A stretch of 64,000 nucleotides of DNA from Curtobacterium sp. MCBD17_032 (GCF_003234855.1 NZ_QKTO01000013.1:1-64000), one strand, 5' to 3'. Counted from the first letter of the stretch, positions 1 through 8,736 are shown. Numbers and translations: made by a program. Notes: a model not told the origin generated them from the letters alone.

Positions 1-1943
1 CCGCCGAAGCCGCCCCCGCCGAAGCTGCCGCCCCCGTAGCTCCCGCCGCGACCGCCGAGCAGTCCGCCGAGGACGAGACCGGTGACGAGTCCGCCGAGCT
101 GCGGGCCGCCGCGACCGCCGCCCATGCCGCCGCCGGGCCACCCGGTGGTGTCGTCGTTCGCCTCGTCGATGGCGGCCGCCGCGTACTGCTCCGCGGCACG
201 GGCGGCCTGCAGTGCCCGCTGCGGGTCGGTGGTGGCGAGGTCGAGCGCGTCGTCGAAGGCCCGCTCGGCCTCGGACAGGCGGGTGCGTGCGGCGGGGCCG
301 ACGGCTCCGCGGTGCACGGTGATGAACTCGCGCGCCTGGCCGATCCGGGAGCGGGCGTCCCGGAGGGCGGCGTCGAGGGCCTGGGTCGCGCGACGATGCT
401 GCTCCTCGGCGGTGCGAGCGGTCGCGAGGGCGGCGTCGATGTCCGTGTTCGCCTTCGTGAGCGCGTCGACCGCCCCGACGGGGTCACGCGGGTCGACGTC
501 GGCACGGAGGACCCGCTCCGACCGCGCGACCGCGGCCGCGAGGTCGGGGCCGCCGGTGCGGAGGGTGGCGGCCGCGGCGACGTCGCCCTCGATGTCGGCG
601 CGCATCGCCTCGGCACGCTCGGCGGCGTCGGCGAAGGTGCGCTCCGCTGCCGTGACGGCGCCGGTGAGCTGCTGCACCTGGGCCAGCGCGTGCTGCCCGT
701 CCCGGACCGCGACGACGGCCTCGCCCCGGTCGCCCGCGGCGAGCGCCGTCCGAGCGGCACCGGCACGCTCGTCGGCGTACGCGAGCACCTGCTCGGCCTG
801 GTCGACGTTGTCGGCGACGGTCGCGAGCGTCCGACCGGTGTACGCCGTCCGGACGCGCTCCAGCGCCGCACGGGCCGCGGCCACGGCGGCGGGAGCGGTC
901 CCGAGGGCGGCGGTCAGCTCGGCGGCGGCGGTGTCGACGCCCGCTTCGAGCGAGCGCAGCTGATCGAACGACTCGGTCTGCGACTCGATGGCCGCGTGCG
1001 CCTGCTCGCAGATGGCGATGATTTGGTTCGCCCACTCGGCGCGCTCCTGCGGCGTGTCCGGGACCTCGTCGTCGAGCTGCTGCTGGAGGGCGAAGGCCTT
1101 GCGGACCTCGCGCTTGGCGATCGACACGGTCTCGGCGAACGGGGCGGCGGCGTCCTCGCCGAACTGCGCCGCCGCGAAGCCGACCTCTTGTTCGGCCGTG
1201 CGCAGTTCGTCGTCGATCGTGACGAGGGCCCCACCGGCGCGTCGCTGGAGTTCGGCGAGGGACTGCTCCTGCTCGCGCCGGGCCGCGACGGTGCGCCGCC
1301 GGTTGCGGGCCCGGATGACGAGGACGGCGACGACCGCGGCCAGGACGGCGACACCGAGCAGCACCCACAGCCAGGTGAGGTCGGCGGGCTGCTGGCTCTG
1401 CTGGAGTCCGCCGGCGAAGGCCGTCGCCGCGGCGGCCCAGTCGCCCTGCTTGAGGCGGGGGAGCAGGTCGCCGTCGACCGCGCGCTCGACGTCGCTCGAG
1501 GTGATCGCCGTCTCGTTGGTCTGCTGGACGTCGTAGTTCCGCTCGTCGACCGCGACGGAGAGCAGGATGCTGTCGGTCTCGATCTGGTTCTGCTGCATGG
1601 TCGCGGCACCCCAGGCGGTGTGGTCGCTCGGGTCGGTGAAGGACGGCACGAAGACGACGAACAGCTGTGTCTGCGTCTCCTGGTACAGGTCCTGCACGGC
1701 CTGCTCGACGTCGGCCTGCTGGGCGTCGGTGAGGGCGTCCGCGTCGTCGAGGACGTACGCGCCCCTGAGGTCGACCGGCTCGGTGGCGTGCGCGGCCGGG
1801 ACCGGGGCGACGACGAGCAGCGCGGCGACGGTGGCGGCGGCCGCGCCCGCCAGCAGACGCGCGAGCAGGGGACGTGGCGCCGCGTCGTCCCGGGCAGGCA
1901 CCCCCGTCGACCCGGAGTCCGCCCTGACCTCGACCGTGCGCAT
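1..1943 (-). CDS. TPM domain-containing envelope protein, 3' end outside the window
   Basis: Secreted, membrane-anchored protein of the TPM (TLP18.3/Psb32/MOLO-1) family, whose exact role in actinobacteria is unclear. Translating the minus strand from the ATG at 1943 gives a long N-terminal region with a hydrophobic signal segment (about residues 30-53, ending near AHA), a TPM domain (about 60-180) and one membrane helix (about 190-211). A long Arg/Glu/Ala-rich, probably coiled-coil cytoplasmic part follows, then a Gly/Ser/Phe-rich tail (GGGSFGGGGFGG) that is still open at base 1. A GGAGG Shine-Dalgarno lies 4 nt before the ATG, and a TAGACT -10 hexamer lies at 1999-1994. The Gly-rich tail is typical of this family in Microbacteriaceae. 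The gene is simply cut by the window edge; there is no sign of damage. Confidence 0.85.
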   Translation of the reverse strand, partial: MRTVEVRADSGSTGVPARDDAAPRPLLARLLAGAAAATVAALLVVAPVPAAHATEPVDLRGAYVLDDADALTDAQQADVEQAVQDLYQETQTQLFVVFVPSFTDPSDHTAWGAATMQQNQIETDSILLSVAVDERNYDVQQTNETAITSSDVERAVDGDLLPRLKQGDWAAAATAFAGGLQQSQQPADLTWLWVLLGVAVLAAVVAVLVIRARNRRRTVAARREQEQSLAELQRRAGGALVTIDDELRTAEQEVGFAAAQFGEDAAAPFAETVSIAKREVRKAFALQQQLDDEVPDTPQERAEWANQIIAICEQAHAAIESQTESFDQLRSLEAGVDTAAAELTAALGTAPAAVAAARAALERVRTAYTGRTLATVADNVDQAEQVLAYADERAGAARTALAAGDRGEAVVAVRDGQHALAQVQQLTGAVTAAERTFADAAERAEAMRADIEGDVAAAATLRTGGPDLAAAVARSERVLRADVDPRDPVGAVDALTKANTDIDAALATARTAEEQHRRATQALDAALRDARSRIGQAREFITVHRGAVGPAARTRLSEAERAFDDALDLATTDPQRALQAARAAEQYAAAAIDEANDDTTGWPGGGMGGGRGGPQLGGLVTGLVLGGLLGGRGGSYGGGSFGGGGFG

Positions 1944-1993
1944 CCGTCCTCCGTCCGTGGCCCTCGTCCAGCTGGTCCGTGGCCGTCGTCCGG

Positions 1994-1999
1994 AGTCTA
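1994..1999 (-). promoter_or_regulatory. -10 hexamer TAGACT for the TPM gene
   Basis: TAGACT on the minus strand, about 50 nt before the ATG at 1943. This leaves a normal leader with a GGAGG ribosome binding site. Matched by eye to the actinobacterial TAnnnT consensus. Confidence 0.45.
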
Positions 2000-2128
2000 G
2001 CCAGGCACCTCCTGGACGGGCCGGGGCTGTGGAGCGGGAGGGCGGGCCAGCGCCGGTTGTACCCCACCGGGATCGTCCGGGGCCCGCACACAGTGGACAG
2101 TGCTGCGGGCATGTCCCCCGAAACGGGG

Positions 2129-2134
2129 TAGAGT
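2129..2134 (+). promoter_or_regulatory. -10 hexamer TAGAGT for the 67-aa gene
   Basis: TAGAGT about 32 nt before the ATG at 2167. The predicted transcript would carry a short leader with a strong purine-rich ribosome binding site (GAAGGAAGGGGAG). Confidence 0.4.
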
Positions 2135-2166
2135 GATGGCGAGCCAATGAAGGAAGGGGAGCAGCA

Positions 2167-2370
2167 ATGGAGCGAGCGACCACCGCAGAAGTCGTCCCAC
2201 TCGAGGACGGGTACCACCGCGTGTCCACGCCGGCGAGCGGCGTGATCGGGTTCGTGCGTGAGCGTGACGGACGGTACGAGGTCCTCCGCGGACGCGTGCG
2301 TCAGGCGACCCGGTCCGAGGGCCGGTACGCGACGATGAACGTCGCACTCATCGCCCTCACCCACGCCTGA
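2167..2370 (+). CDS. Small conserved-looking hypothetical protein (67 aa)
   Basis: I do not recognise this protein. It is short and soluble-looking, with no membrane segment or cysteine. The middle reads GVIGFVRERDGRYEVLRGR, which suggests a small beta-rich fold. Support for it being real: a strong Shine-Dalgarno (AAGGAAGGGGAG) directly before the ATG, a -10 hexamer upstream at 2129-2134, and a strong hairpin starting 6 nt after the stop. It therefore looks like a monocistronic unit. It sits between the divergent TPM gene and the phosphopantetheinyl transferase, with no evident functional link to either. Confidence 0.7.
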   Translation: MERATTAEVVPLEDGYHRVSTPASGVIGFVRERDGRYEVLRGRVRQATRSEGRYATMNVALIALTHA

Positions 2371-2375
2371 CCCGC

Positions 2376-2422
2376 AGGACGACAGCACGGCCCCGGTCGG
2401 TCCCGACCGGGGCCGTCGTCCT
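2376..2422 (+). terminator. Strong hairpin terminator after the 67-aa gene
   Basis: A 14-bp perfect stem (2387-2400 pairing with 2403-2416, GGCCCCGGTC core) has a 2-nt apex. An outer arm, AGGACGAC (2376-2383) with GTCGTCCT (2415-2422), can extend or compete with the base of that stem. No clear U tract follows, as is usual in high-GC actinobacteria. Confidence 0.65.
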
Positions 2423-2451
2423 GCCCGCACCGGCCGTCCCACTGCGGACCG

Positions 2452-2457
2452 TAGGCT
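2452..2457 (+). promoter_or_regulatory. -10 hexamer TAGGCT giving a probable leaderless transcript
   Basis: TAGGCT ends 6 nt before the GTG at 2464. There is no Shine-Dalgarno. Transcription would start at or next to the start codon. Confidence 0.55.
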
Positions 2458-2463
2458 GCTCGC

Positions 2464-3165
2464 GTGGGTGAGTCGGGCCTCCAGACCGTGTCGGTGCGGG
2501 TGGCCGCCGCAGGGGCGTCGCGAACGGCCGACCGGGAGGCCCTGGTCGCGTTCGTCGCCGAGGTCACCCGATCGGACCCGGCCCTGGTCTCCGTGCAGCA
2601 GCGCTGTCCACACTGCGGTGCTGCGGACCACGGCCGGCCGGGAGCCCGGGTCGACGGTCGTCCGGTCGGCGTCGGTCTGGCGCGGACCTCGGGGATCGTC
2701 GTCCTCGCCGTCGGGCCGGCGTCGCTCGGTGTCGACGTCGAGCGGGCGTCCCGGGTGACGGCGGCCCCGCTCGACGCCTTCACCGCGGGGGAGCGGCACC
2801 GCGCGGTCGCGTCCGGACCGGAGTGCGCGGGGGTGCACCTCACCGCGTGCTGGACGGTGAAGGAGGCGGTGCTGAAGCGTGACGGACGGGGGCTCCGGGT
2901 CGATCCCGCACGCGTGGAGGCCGTCCTCGGACGAGTCGGCGACGGGCAGGTGGACCGCGCGCGGTTCGACGGGATGGAGCAGCTCGTCACGGTCGTCGTG
3001 CTCGACGCGGACCTGGTCGTGGCCGTCGCCGCGGGCGGTGCTCCGGTCCGGGTCGAGGACCTCCGTGGACCGGGACCCCAGGACGGCGGGGACACCGGGA
3101 CGACGCCGACGCCGCGACGGCACGGGCGCCAGGGCGGCGCCGTGTCAGGGCGGCGCCGGGGCTAG
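2464..3165 (+). CDS. 4'-phosphopantetheinyl transferase superfamily protein
   Basis: Transfers the phosphopantetheine arm of CoA to a conserved serine of carrier proteins. The protein has 233 residues, the usual length for Sfp-type enzymes. It carries both signature motifs: GVDVE (Mg-binding Asp/Glu) near residue 90, and WTVKEAVLKRDG near residue 138, matching the W-x-x-KEA-x-x-K signature. A CPHCG stretch near residue 47 fits the N-terminal half of the family. The GTG start is supported by the TAGGCT hexamer 6 nt upstream. It converges with the M1 peptidase gene, and the two stop codons overlap in the palindrome CTAG (3162-3165). The carrier domain of the Pls-like synthetase 3.7 kb away is an obvious candidate substrate; that link is inferred from proximity. 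Confidence 0.88.
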   Translation: MGESGLQTVSVRVAAAGASRTADREALVAFVAEVTRSDPALVSVQQRCPHCGAADHGRPGARVDGRPVGVGLARTSGIVVLAVGPASLGVDVERASRVTAAPLDAFTAGERHRAVASGPECAGVHLTACWTVKEAVLKRDGRGLRVDPARVEAVLGRVGDGQVDRARFDGMEQLVTVVVLDADLVVAVAAGGAPVRVEDLRGPGPQDGGDTGTTPTPRRHGRQGGAVSGRRRG

Positions 3166-4478
3166 GGCAGCGGGGGGACGCCCGGTTCGTCGATCCAGGG
3201 TCCGAGCGCGCGCAGCACGTGCGCGGGGTCGGTACCGGCGGCCGTCGCGAACGCGCCCACGACGTCCGGCGTCGTCACCGTGCCGTGGTGGTGCCGTCCG
3301 GTCACCGTGCGGAGGCCGTCGGTGAAGGCGGCGTCGCCGATCGTCCGTCGCAGGGCGTGCAGGGCGAGCGCGCCGCGCTTGTAGACGCGGTCGTCGAACA
3401 TGTCCCGGGCGCCGGGGTCCGCGACGACGAGGTCCTCCGGCTGGTCGAGCAGCCCGGCACGGTACGTCGCCGCCAGGTCGTCCGCGGTGGGGCCGCCGCG
3501 GTGCTCGGACCAGAGCCACTCGGCGTAGCAGGCAAAGCCCTCGTGCAGCCAGATGTCGCGCCACACGCCGAGCGTCACCGAGTTGCCGAACCACTGGTGC
3601 GCCAGCTCGTGGGCGATGAGCCGGTCGGTGCCGTGCTCCCCGTCGACGTGGTTCCGCCCGAAGACCGCGAGGCCGTGCGCCTCGAGCGGGATCTCGAGCT
3701 CGTCGTCGGTCACCACGACGCCGTACTCGGCGAACGGGTACGGCCCGAACCGGTCGGTGAACAGGGCGATCATGTCGGGCACCTGGCCGAAGTCCGTCCT
3801 CACGGCGGCGGTCAGGTCGGACGGGTGGTGCACGGTGACCGGCACGGCACCGCCGCGCAGCTTCGTCGCGCGGTACCGACCGATCTGCACGGTGGCCAGG
3901 TAGGTCGCCATCGGCTCGGTGACGGCGTAGGTCCAGCGCGTGCCACGAGCAGTGCGCTCCCGGCCGAGCAGCGCGCCGTTCGCGATGACCTCGTACCCCG
4001 CTTCGCACGTCACCTCGATGCGGTAGGTCGCCTTGTCGTCGGGGCGGTCGTTGCAGGGGAACCACGACGGTGCGCCGACGGGCTGGCTCGCGACGATCAC
4101 GCCGTCGGTCAGTTCCTCCCAGCCGAGCGTGCCCCAGGGGCTCCGGAGTGGTCGGGGTGCGCCGCGGTACCGCACGTGCACGGTGAACTCGTCGCCGGCA
4201 GCGATCGGTGCGGCGGGTGTCACGGTCGTCTTGTGGGTCCCGACCGAGACCTTCTTCGCGCGCACGCCGTCGACGTCGACCCGGTCGACGCTCAGCCCGT
4301 GCAGGTCGAGCACGACCTTCTCGAGCGGCTCGTCGGCGGTCGCGCTGATCGTCGCGGTCGCGTCGAGCCGGTTCGTGGCGACGCGGTAGTCGAGTCGCAG
4401 GTCGTGGTGGCGGGTCGTCCACCGCCGGTCGCCGCTGTGCGGGGTGTACGGGTCGGCGGTGGGGTCGGTCTGCTTCAC
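3162..4478 (-). CDS. M1 family metallopeptidase (short form)
   Basis: Zinc aminopeptidase-like enzyme. The zinc site is intact: HELAHQWFGN with the third ligand Glu in LHEGFACYAEW. The usual GAMEN exopeptidase motif appears as IPLEAHG, a variation common in short actinobacterial M1 enzymes (my recollection). The length of 438 aa covers the N-terminal beta domain and catalytic domain but not the C-terminal helical domain of longer aminopeptidase N proteins. Start chosen: GTG at 4478 (VKQTDPTADPY), because upstream sequence in this frame is a shadow of the next gene. It lies 8 bp downstream of the Pls-like synthetase gene, on the same strand, so the two are probably co-transcribed. Confidence 0.9.
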   Translation of the reverse strand: MKQTDPTADPYTPHSGDRRWTTRHHDLRLDYRVATNRLDATATISATADEPLEKVVLDLHGLSVDRVDVDGVRAKKVSVGTHKTTVTPAAPIAAGDEFTVHVRYRGAPRPLRSPWGTLGWEELTDGVIVASQPVGAPSWFPCNDRPDDKATYRIEVTCEAGYEVIANGALLGRERTARGTRWTYAVTEPMATYLATVQIGRYRATKLRGGAVPVTVHHPSDLTAAVRTDFGQVPDMIALFTDRFGPYPFAEYGVVVTDDELEIPLEAHGLAVFGRNHVDGEHGTDRLIAHELAHQWFGNSVTLGVWRDIWLHEGFACYAEWLWSEHRGGPTADDLAATYRAGLLDQPEDLVVADPGARDMFDDRVYKRGALALHALRRTIGDAAFTDGLRTVTGRHHHGTVTTPDVVGAFATAAGTDPAHVLRALGPWIDEPGVPPLP

Positions 4479-4486
4479 GGTGCCGG

Positions 4487-7400
4487 TCAGTCTGCCACGG
4501 CGCCGACCGGCCCCGGGTGCTCGGCGCGCTCGCCGGACCCACTGGCGTCGCGTGGTCCGTCGGCGTCGCCGGACCCGCTCGCCCCGTCGTGCCCGGTGGT
4601 GGACGCCGCGGTGCGCCACGGCGGGTGCTCCCACGGGCCGATCGGGTTGCCGGCCCAGAGCGTGCCGCCCGGGACCTGCTCGCCGCGCATCACGAGCGAG
4701 GCGGGCCCGACGGTCGCTCCCGGGCCGATGCCGGCAGCGGGCAGGACCACACCGTGCGGCCCGAGCGTCGCGCCGGCGTCGAGCGTCACGGTGTCGAGCT
4801 GCATGACGCGGTCGTGGAACAGGTGCGTCTGCACCACGGTGCCGCGGGCGACGGTCGCCCCGTCGCCGATCGTGACGAGGTCGGCCTCCGGCAGCCAGTA
4901 GGTCTCGCACCAGACGCCGCGGCCGATCGTCGCGCCGAGGCTCCGCAACCACGCCGCCAGGGCCGGGGTGCCGATGGCCTGCTCGGCGAACCAGGGGCGT
5001 GCGACGGACTCGACGAAGGTGTCCTGCACCTCGTTGCGCCAGACGAACGACGACCAGAGCGGGTGCTCGGTGGCGGTGATGCGCCCGACGAAGGCCCACT
5101 TCGCCACGGTCGAGACGGCCGCCGCGACCGCACCGGCGGCGATGAGGACCGGGCCGGCGAGCAGCACCGTCCAGCCGAGCCCCACCGTGGTCCACAGGGC
5201 CAGGAAGGTGGCGGCGACGGCCACCCCGATCGCGGCGGACACCATGGGTGCCACGAGACGCAGCACCTCCCACGCGCCGCGGGCGACCTTCAGCCGGGTC
5301 GGCGGCCGGAACGTGCGCTCCTCGTCGAACTGCGCCGCCGCCCGTCGGAGCCGGACCGGGGGACTGCCGAGCCACGAGGACCCGCGCTTGGCCTTCTTCG
5401 GCACGGCGGACAGCACCGCGACGAGGGCCTCGCGCGGCACCGACCGACCGGCGCCGGTCATGCCGCTGTTGCCGAGGAACGCCCGGCGGCCCACCTTCGA
5501 CCGACCGATCCTCACCCGACCGCCGCCGAGCTCGTAGGTGGCGACCATGGTGTCGTCGGCCAGGAACGCCCCGGACGCGATCTGTGTCAGCGCGGGGATG
5601 AGCAGCACGGTGGAGATCTCGGTGTCCCGGCCGACCCGCGCGCCGAGCAGGCGGAGCCAGAGCGGGGTGACGAGGCTCGCGTACAGCGGGAACAGCAGCG
5701 TGCGGGCAGCGTCGAGGACCCGTTCGGTGCACCACACCTGCCACCCGGTCCGGGACCGCACGGGGTGCCGACCCTCGACGAGCCCGAGCCCGAGCAGCCG
5801 GACCGCGGCGACGACGAGGCCCGCGTACACGAGGCCCGCGACGACCGTGGCGAGCGGCACGCTCAGCAGCGTGGGGCCGACCGCGGCCCCGAGCGAGGTC
5901 GGGCGCCCGACGACGAGCGCCGCGACGGCCAGTCCGGCAGTGACGCCGACGACGGGGAGCCCGGCGACGGCGACCGACCCGGCCCCGTACGCGAGCAGCC
6001 ACCGCTTCGGGGACGCGGGGCGGGCCTCCCGGCCGTGGCGTGCCGACCCGATGCGCTCGGCCGGCGAGCCCGCCCAGCGCTCACCCGCCGGGACCGCGCC
6101 GGCCACCGCCGAGCCGGCCTCGACCTCGGCGCCGTCGCCCACGTGTGCTCCGGGCATCAGGGTCGAGCGGCTGTGCACGACCGCGTCCGTGCCGACGTGC
6201 ACGGGACCCAGGCGGAACACGTCGCCGTCCACCCAGTGTCCGGCGAGGTCCACCTCGGGCTCCACTGCGGCCCGCTTCCCGATCGTGAGCATCCCGGTGA
6301 CCGGCGGCAGCGTGTGCAAATCGACGTCCCGGCCGATCCTCGCACCGAGGGCCCGGGCGTAGTAGCTGATCCACGGGGCACCCGCGGTCGACGGACCGTC
6401 CACGGCCTCCGCGATCCGTTCCGCGAGCCAGACCCGGATGTGCACCGAGCCGCCGCGCGGGTGGTCGCCGGGACGGACCCCGGCCAGGAGCAGGCGGGCG
6501 GCGACGACCGTGATCGTCATCTTGCCGGCCGGCGTGACGAACAGCACGAGGGCGATCACCAGGAGCGGCCACGGCAGCACGGGCAGGAACGGCATCGTGG
6601 TGGCGTGCAGCACCGCCGCGACGAGTGCCGTCCAGCTCAGCAGGCGCAGCCCACGGAGCACCTGGAGCGGCAGGCCGAGCACCGTCAGGAGCAGCCCGGT
6701 GCGCGGCGGCACCGGCCGGACGTCCCGTCGTGCCGCCGCCACCGGCCCGGACGCGTCGAGCGCTGCCGCGAGTGCGCCGATCCGCGGGTGGTCGTAGACG
6801 TCGGCCACGGTGGTCGTGGGGTAGCGCTCGCGGATCGCCGACACGAGCTGCGCGGCGGTCAGGGAACCGCCGCCGTGCGCGAAGAAGTCGTCGTCGACGT
6901 CGGCGACCGGGACACCGAGGATCGCCGACCACCGCTCGGCGATCCACGCGACGGTCGGCGGCAGGTCCGTCCCGATCGCGCCCGCGAGGGGCCACGGCAG
7001 CGCCGCCCGGTCGACCTTGCCGGACGTCCGCGTCGGCAGGGAGTCGACGACGGCGAGGAGCGGCACGAGCGCGGCGGGCAGTTCCTCGCGGAGACGGGTG
7101 TTCGCCGCGGCCGTGTCGACGACTGCGCCGGCGACCGGGGCGACGTAGCCGACGAGCACCTGGTTGCCCGCCGGGGTGCGCTGCACGACCGCGGCACCCG
7201 CGGCGACGTCGTCGAGGGACTGCAGGGCCGCGTCGATCTCGCCGAGTTCGATGCGCCGGCCGCCCAGCTTCACCTGGTCGTCGGCGCGACCCTGGAAGAC
7301 GAGCCCCTCGGGGTCGTACCGGACCAGGTCGCCGCTCCGGTACGCCCGCTCCCACCCGAGCTGCGGGAAGGGCGCGTACTTCTCGGCGTCCTTCGCCGGG

Positions 7401-8473
7401 TCGAGGTACCGGCCGAGGCCGACGCCCCCGATGACGAGTTCGCCGACCTGCCCCGGCGCGACGCGCTGCCCCTCGGCGTCGACGACCGCGAGGTCCCACC
7501 CGTCGAGCGGCAGGCCGATCCGCACCGGGGTGCTGCCGTCGAGCAGGGCACCACACGCGACGACCGTCGCCTCGGTCGGGCCGTACGTGTTCCACACCTC
7601 GCGGTCCCGGGACGCGATGCGGGCGGCGAGCTCCGGCGGGCAGGCCTCACCGCCGAAGATCACCAGCCGCACGGACTCGAGCGCGTCGTCGGGCCACAGT
7701 GCCGCGAGCGTGGGGACGGTCGAGACGACGGTGATGCCGTGCGCGATGAGCCACGGGCCGAGGTCGACCCCGCTCTTCACGAGCGACCGGGGCGCCGGCA
7801 CGAGGCAGGCGCCGTGTCCCCAGGCGAGCCACATCTCCTCGCACGAGGCGTCGAACGCCACGCTGAGGCCCGCGAGCACCCGGTCGTCCGGACCGAGCGG
7901 CGCGGCCTGCAGGAACATCCGGGCCTCGGCGTCGACGAAGGCCGCGGCGGAGCGGTGGGTGACGGCCACGCCCTTCGGCACGCCGGTGGACCCTGACGTG
8001 AAGATGACCCACGCGTCGTCCTCGGTCGTGGGCGCCTCGGCGCTCGCCGCGGGGTCGGTGACCGGCAGCGGAGCGCCCCGGCGGTCGCGGAGCACACCGC
8101 CGGCACCGATGACGCCGACCACCCGTGCTTCGCCGAAGACGAGGGTGGCGCGTTCCTCGGGGTCGTCGGCGTCGACGGGGACGTAGGCGGCGCCGGCGGC
8201 GAGGACGGCGAGGATCGACACGGACAGGTCCCGGCCACCGGAGGGGATGCGGATCCCGACCCGGTCGCCGCGTCGGACGCCGTGGCGGGCGAGGTCGGCG
8301 GCGCGCTCCTGCACGAGGGCGAGGAGGCCGCGGTAGTCGAGCGCACCCTCCGGCGTCTCGAGGGCGAGGGCGTCGGGGTGTGCCTCGGCGGTGGCGGTGA
8401 GGACGTCGAGCAGGGTCCTGGCCGGTGCGGCGCGGTCCCCGCGGTCGAGTTCCTGCTGCGTGGAGGTCGTCAC
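4487..8473 (-). CDS. Pls/PosA-family membrane non-ribosomal peptide synthetase
   Basis: Resembles epsilon-poly-L-lysine synthetase and its relatives, single-module membrane enzymes that polymerise or acylate amino acids. The length is 1,328 aa, against about 1,319 for the Streptomyces Pls enzyme. Order of parts: adenylation domain (about 25-510) with FTSGSTGVPKG, NTYGPTEATV, YRSGDLVRY and the catalytic-lysine motif RTSGKVDRAAL; carrier domain with the attachment serine in HGGGSLTAAQ (Ser537); then three soluble left-handed beta-helix (hexapeptide-repeat) acyltransferase-like domains separated by pairs of membrane helices. There is no thioesterase or canonical condensation domain, which is characteristic of the family. 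The GTG start at 8473 is set by a TAGGAT hexamer 8 nt upstream. The substrate cannot be read from the sequence by eye. Confidence 0.88.
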   Translation of the reverse strand: MTTSTQQELDRGDRAAPARTLLDVLTATAEAHPDALALETPEGALDYRGLLALVQERAADLARHGVRRGDRVGIRIPSGGRDLSVSILAVLAAGAAYVPVDADDPEERATLVFGEARVVGVIGAGGVLRDRRGAPLPVTDPAASAEAPTTEDDAWVIFTSGSTGVPKGVAVTHRSAAAFVDAEARMFLQAAPLGPDDRVLAGLSVAFDASCEEMWLAWGHGACLVPAPRSLVKSGVDLGPWLIAHGITVVSTVPTLAALWPDDALESVRLVIFGGEACPPELAARIASRDREVWNTYGPTEATVVACGALLDGSTPVRIGLPLDGWDLAVVDAEGQRVAPGQVGELVIGGVGLGRYLDPAKDAEKYAPFPQLGWERAYRSGDLVRYDPEGLVFQGRADDQVKLGGRRIELGEIDAALQSLDDVAAGAAVVQRTPAGNQVLVGYVAPVAGAVVDTAAANTRLREELPAALVPLLAVVDSLPTRTSGKVDRAALPWPLAGAIGTDLPPTVAWIAERWSAILGVPVADVDDDFFAHGGGSLTAAQLVSAIRERYPTTTVADVYDHPRIGALAAALDASGPVAAARRDVRPVPPRTGLLLTVLGLPLQVLRGLRLLSWTALVAAVLHATTMPFLPVLPWPLLVIALVLFVTPAGKMTITVVAARLLLAGVRPGDHPRGGSVHIRVWLAERIAEAVDGPSTAGAPWISYYARALGARIGRDVDLHTLPPVTGMLTIGKRAAVEPEVDLAGHWVDGDVFRLGPVHVGTDAVVHSRSTLMPGAHVGDGAEVEAGSAVAGAVPAGERWAGSPAERIGSARHGREARPASPKRWLLAYGAGSVAVAGLPVVGVTAGLAVAALVVGRPTSLGAAVGPTLLSVPLATVVAGLVYAGLVVAAVRLLGLGLVEGRHPVRSRTGWQVWCTERVLDAARTLLFPLYASLVTPLWLRLLGARVGRDTEISTVLLIPALTQIASGAFLADDTMVATYELGGGRVRIGRSKVGRRAFLGNSGMTGAGRSVPREALVAVLSAVPKKAKRGSSWLGSPPVRLRRAAAQFDEERTFRPPTRLKVARGAWEVLRLVAPMVSAAIGVAVAATFLALWTTVGLGWTVLLAGPVLIAAGAVAAAVSTVAKWAFVGRITATEHPLWSSFVWRNEVQDTFVESVARPWFAEQAIGTPALAAWLRSLGATIGRGVWCETYWLPEADLVTIGDGATVARGTVVQTHLFHDRVMQLDTVTLDAGATLGPHGVVLPAAGIGPGATVGPASLVMRGEQVPGGTLWAGNPIGPWEHPPWRTAASTTGHDGASGSGDADGPRDASGSGERAEHPGPVGAVAD

Positions 8474-8481
8474 GCCGCGTG

Positions 8482-8487
8482 ATCCTA
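8482..8487 (-). promoter_or_regulatory. -10 hexamer TAGGAT of the synthetase gene
   Basis: On the minus strand, TAGGAT is followed by 8 nt and then the GTG at 8473. There is no Shine-Dalgarno, so the transcript is probably leaderless. Confidence 0.55.
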
Positions 8488-8537
8488 GGGCCCGGAGGTG
8501 TCCTGCTCGGGAACGCACGTGGCCAGCGACCACGGAG

Positions 8538-8597
8538 GGTCGCCGCGGCGGACGTCGTGCTGGTGCCCACGGGGGAAGGTCGCCGCAGGCGACGTCG
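8538..8597 (-). repeat. Imperfect 20-bp direct repeat between the tRNA and synthetase genes
   Basis: Two copies at 8538-8557 and 8578-8597 match at about 17 of 20 positions. The second copy is self-complementary (GTCGCC-GCA-GGCGAC) and could act as a tRNA-downstream hairpin or terminator on the minus strand. The rest of 8488-8650 holds nothing else I can identify. Confidence 0.4.
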
Positions 8598-8650
8598 CGC
8601 GCTGCCGACCGAGCGCAGCGAGGACGACAGCTTGCGCGGGGATGTGACTG

Positions 8651-8722
8651 TGCCCCCAGGAGGATTCGAACCTCCGCCCCTGCCTCCGGAGGGCAGTGCT
8701 CTATCCCCTGAGCTATGGGGGC
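8651..8722 (-). tRNA. tRNA-Arg (anticodon CCG)
   Basis: The minus strand folds as a full cloverleaf. The acceptor stem is GCCCCCA with TGGGGGC, the D arm contains AGCTCAGGGGATAGAGC, the anticodon stem CTGCC/GGCAG holds loop CTCCGGA with anticodon CCG, and the T arm is GGAGG-TTCGAAT-CCTCC. The discriminator base is A, and no CCA is encoded. It reads the CGG arginine codon, which is common in this GC-rich genome. Confidence 0.95.
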
Positions 8723-8736
8723 CCGGGGTGTCACCA

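Noticed and set aside
484..3123. 879-aa minus-strand open frame
   Set aside because: It crosses the TPM gene in another frame, the small 67-aa gene and the transferase. The translation is Arg-rich low-complexity sequence without motifs.
8651..8722. tRNA-Arg as an integration site of a mobile element
   Set aside because: No integrase, no duplicated tRNA 3' end in the window, and the flanking genes have normal composition.
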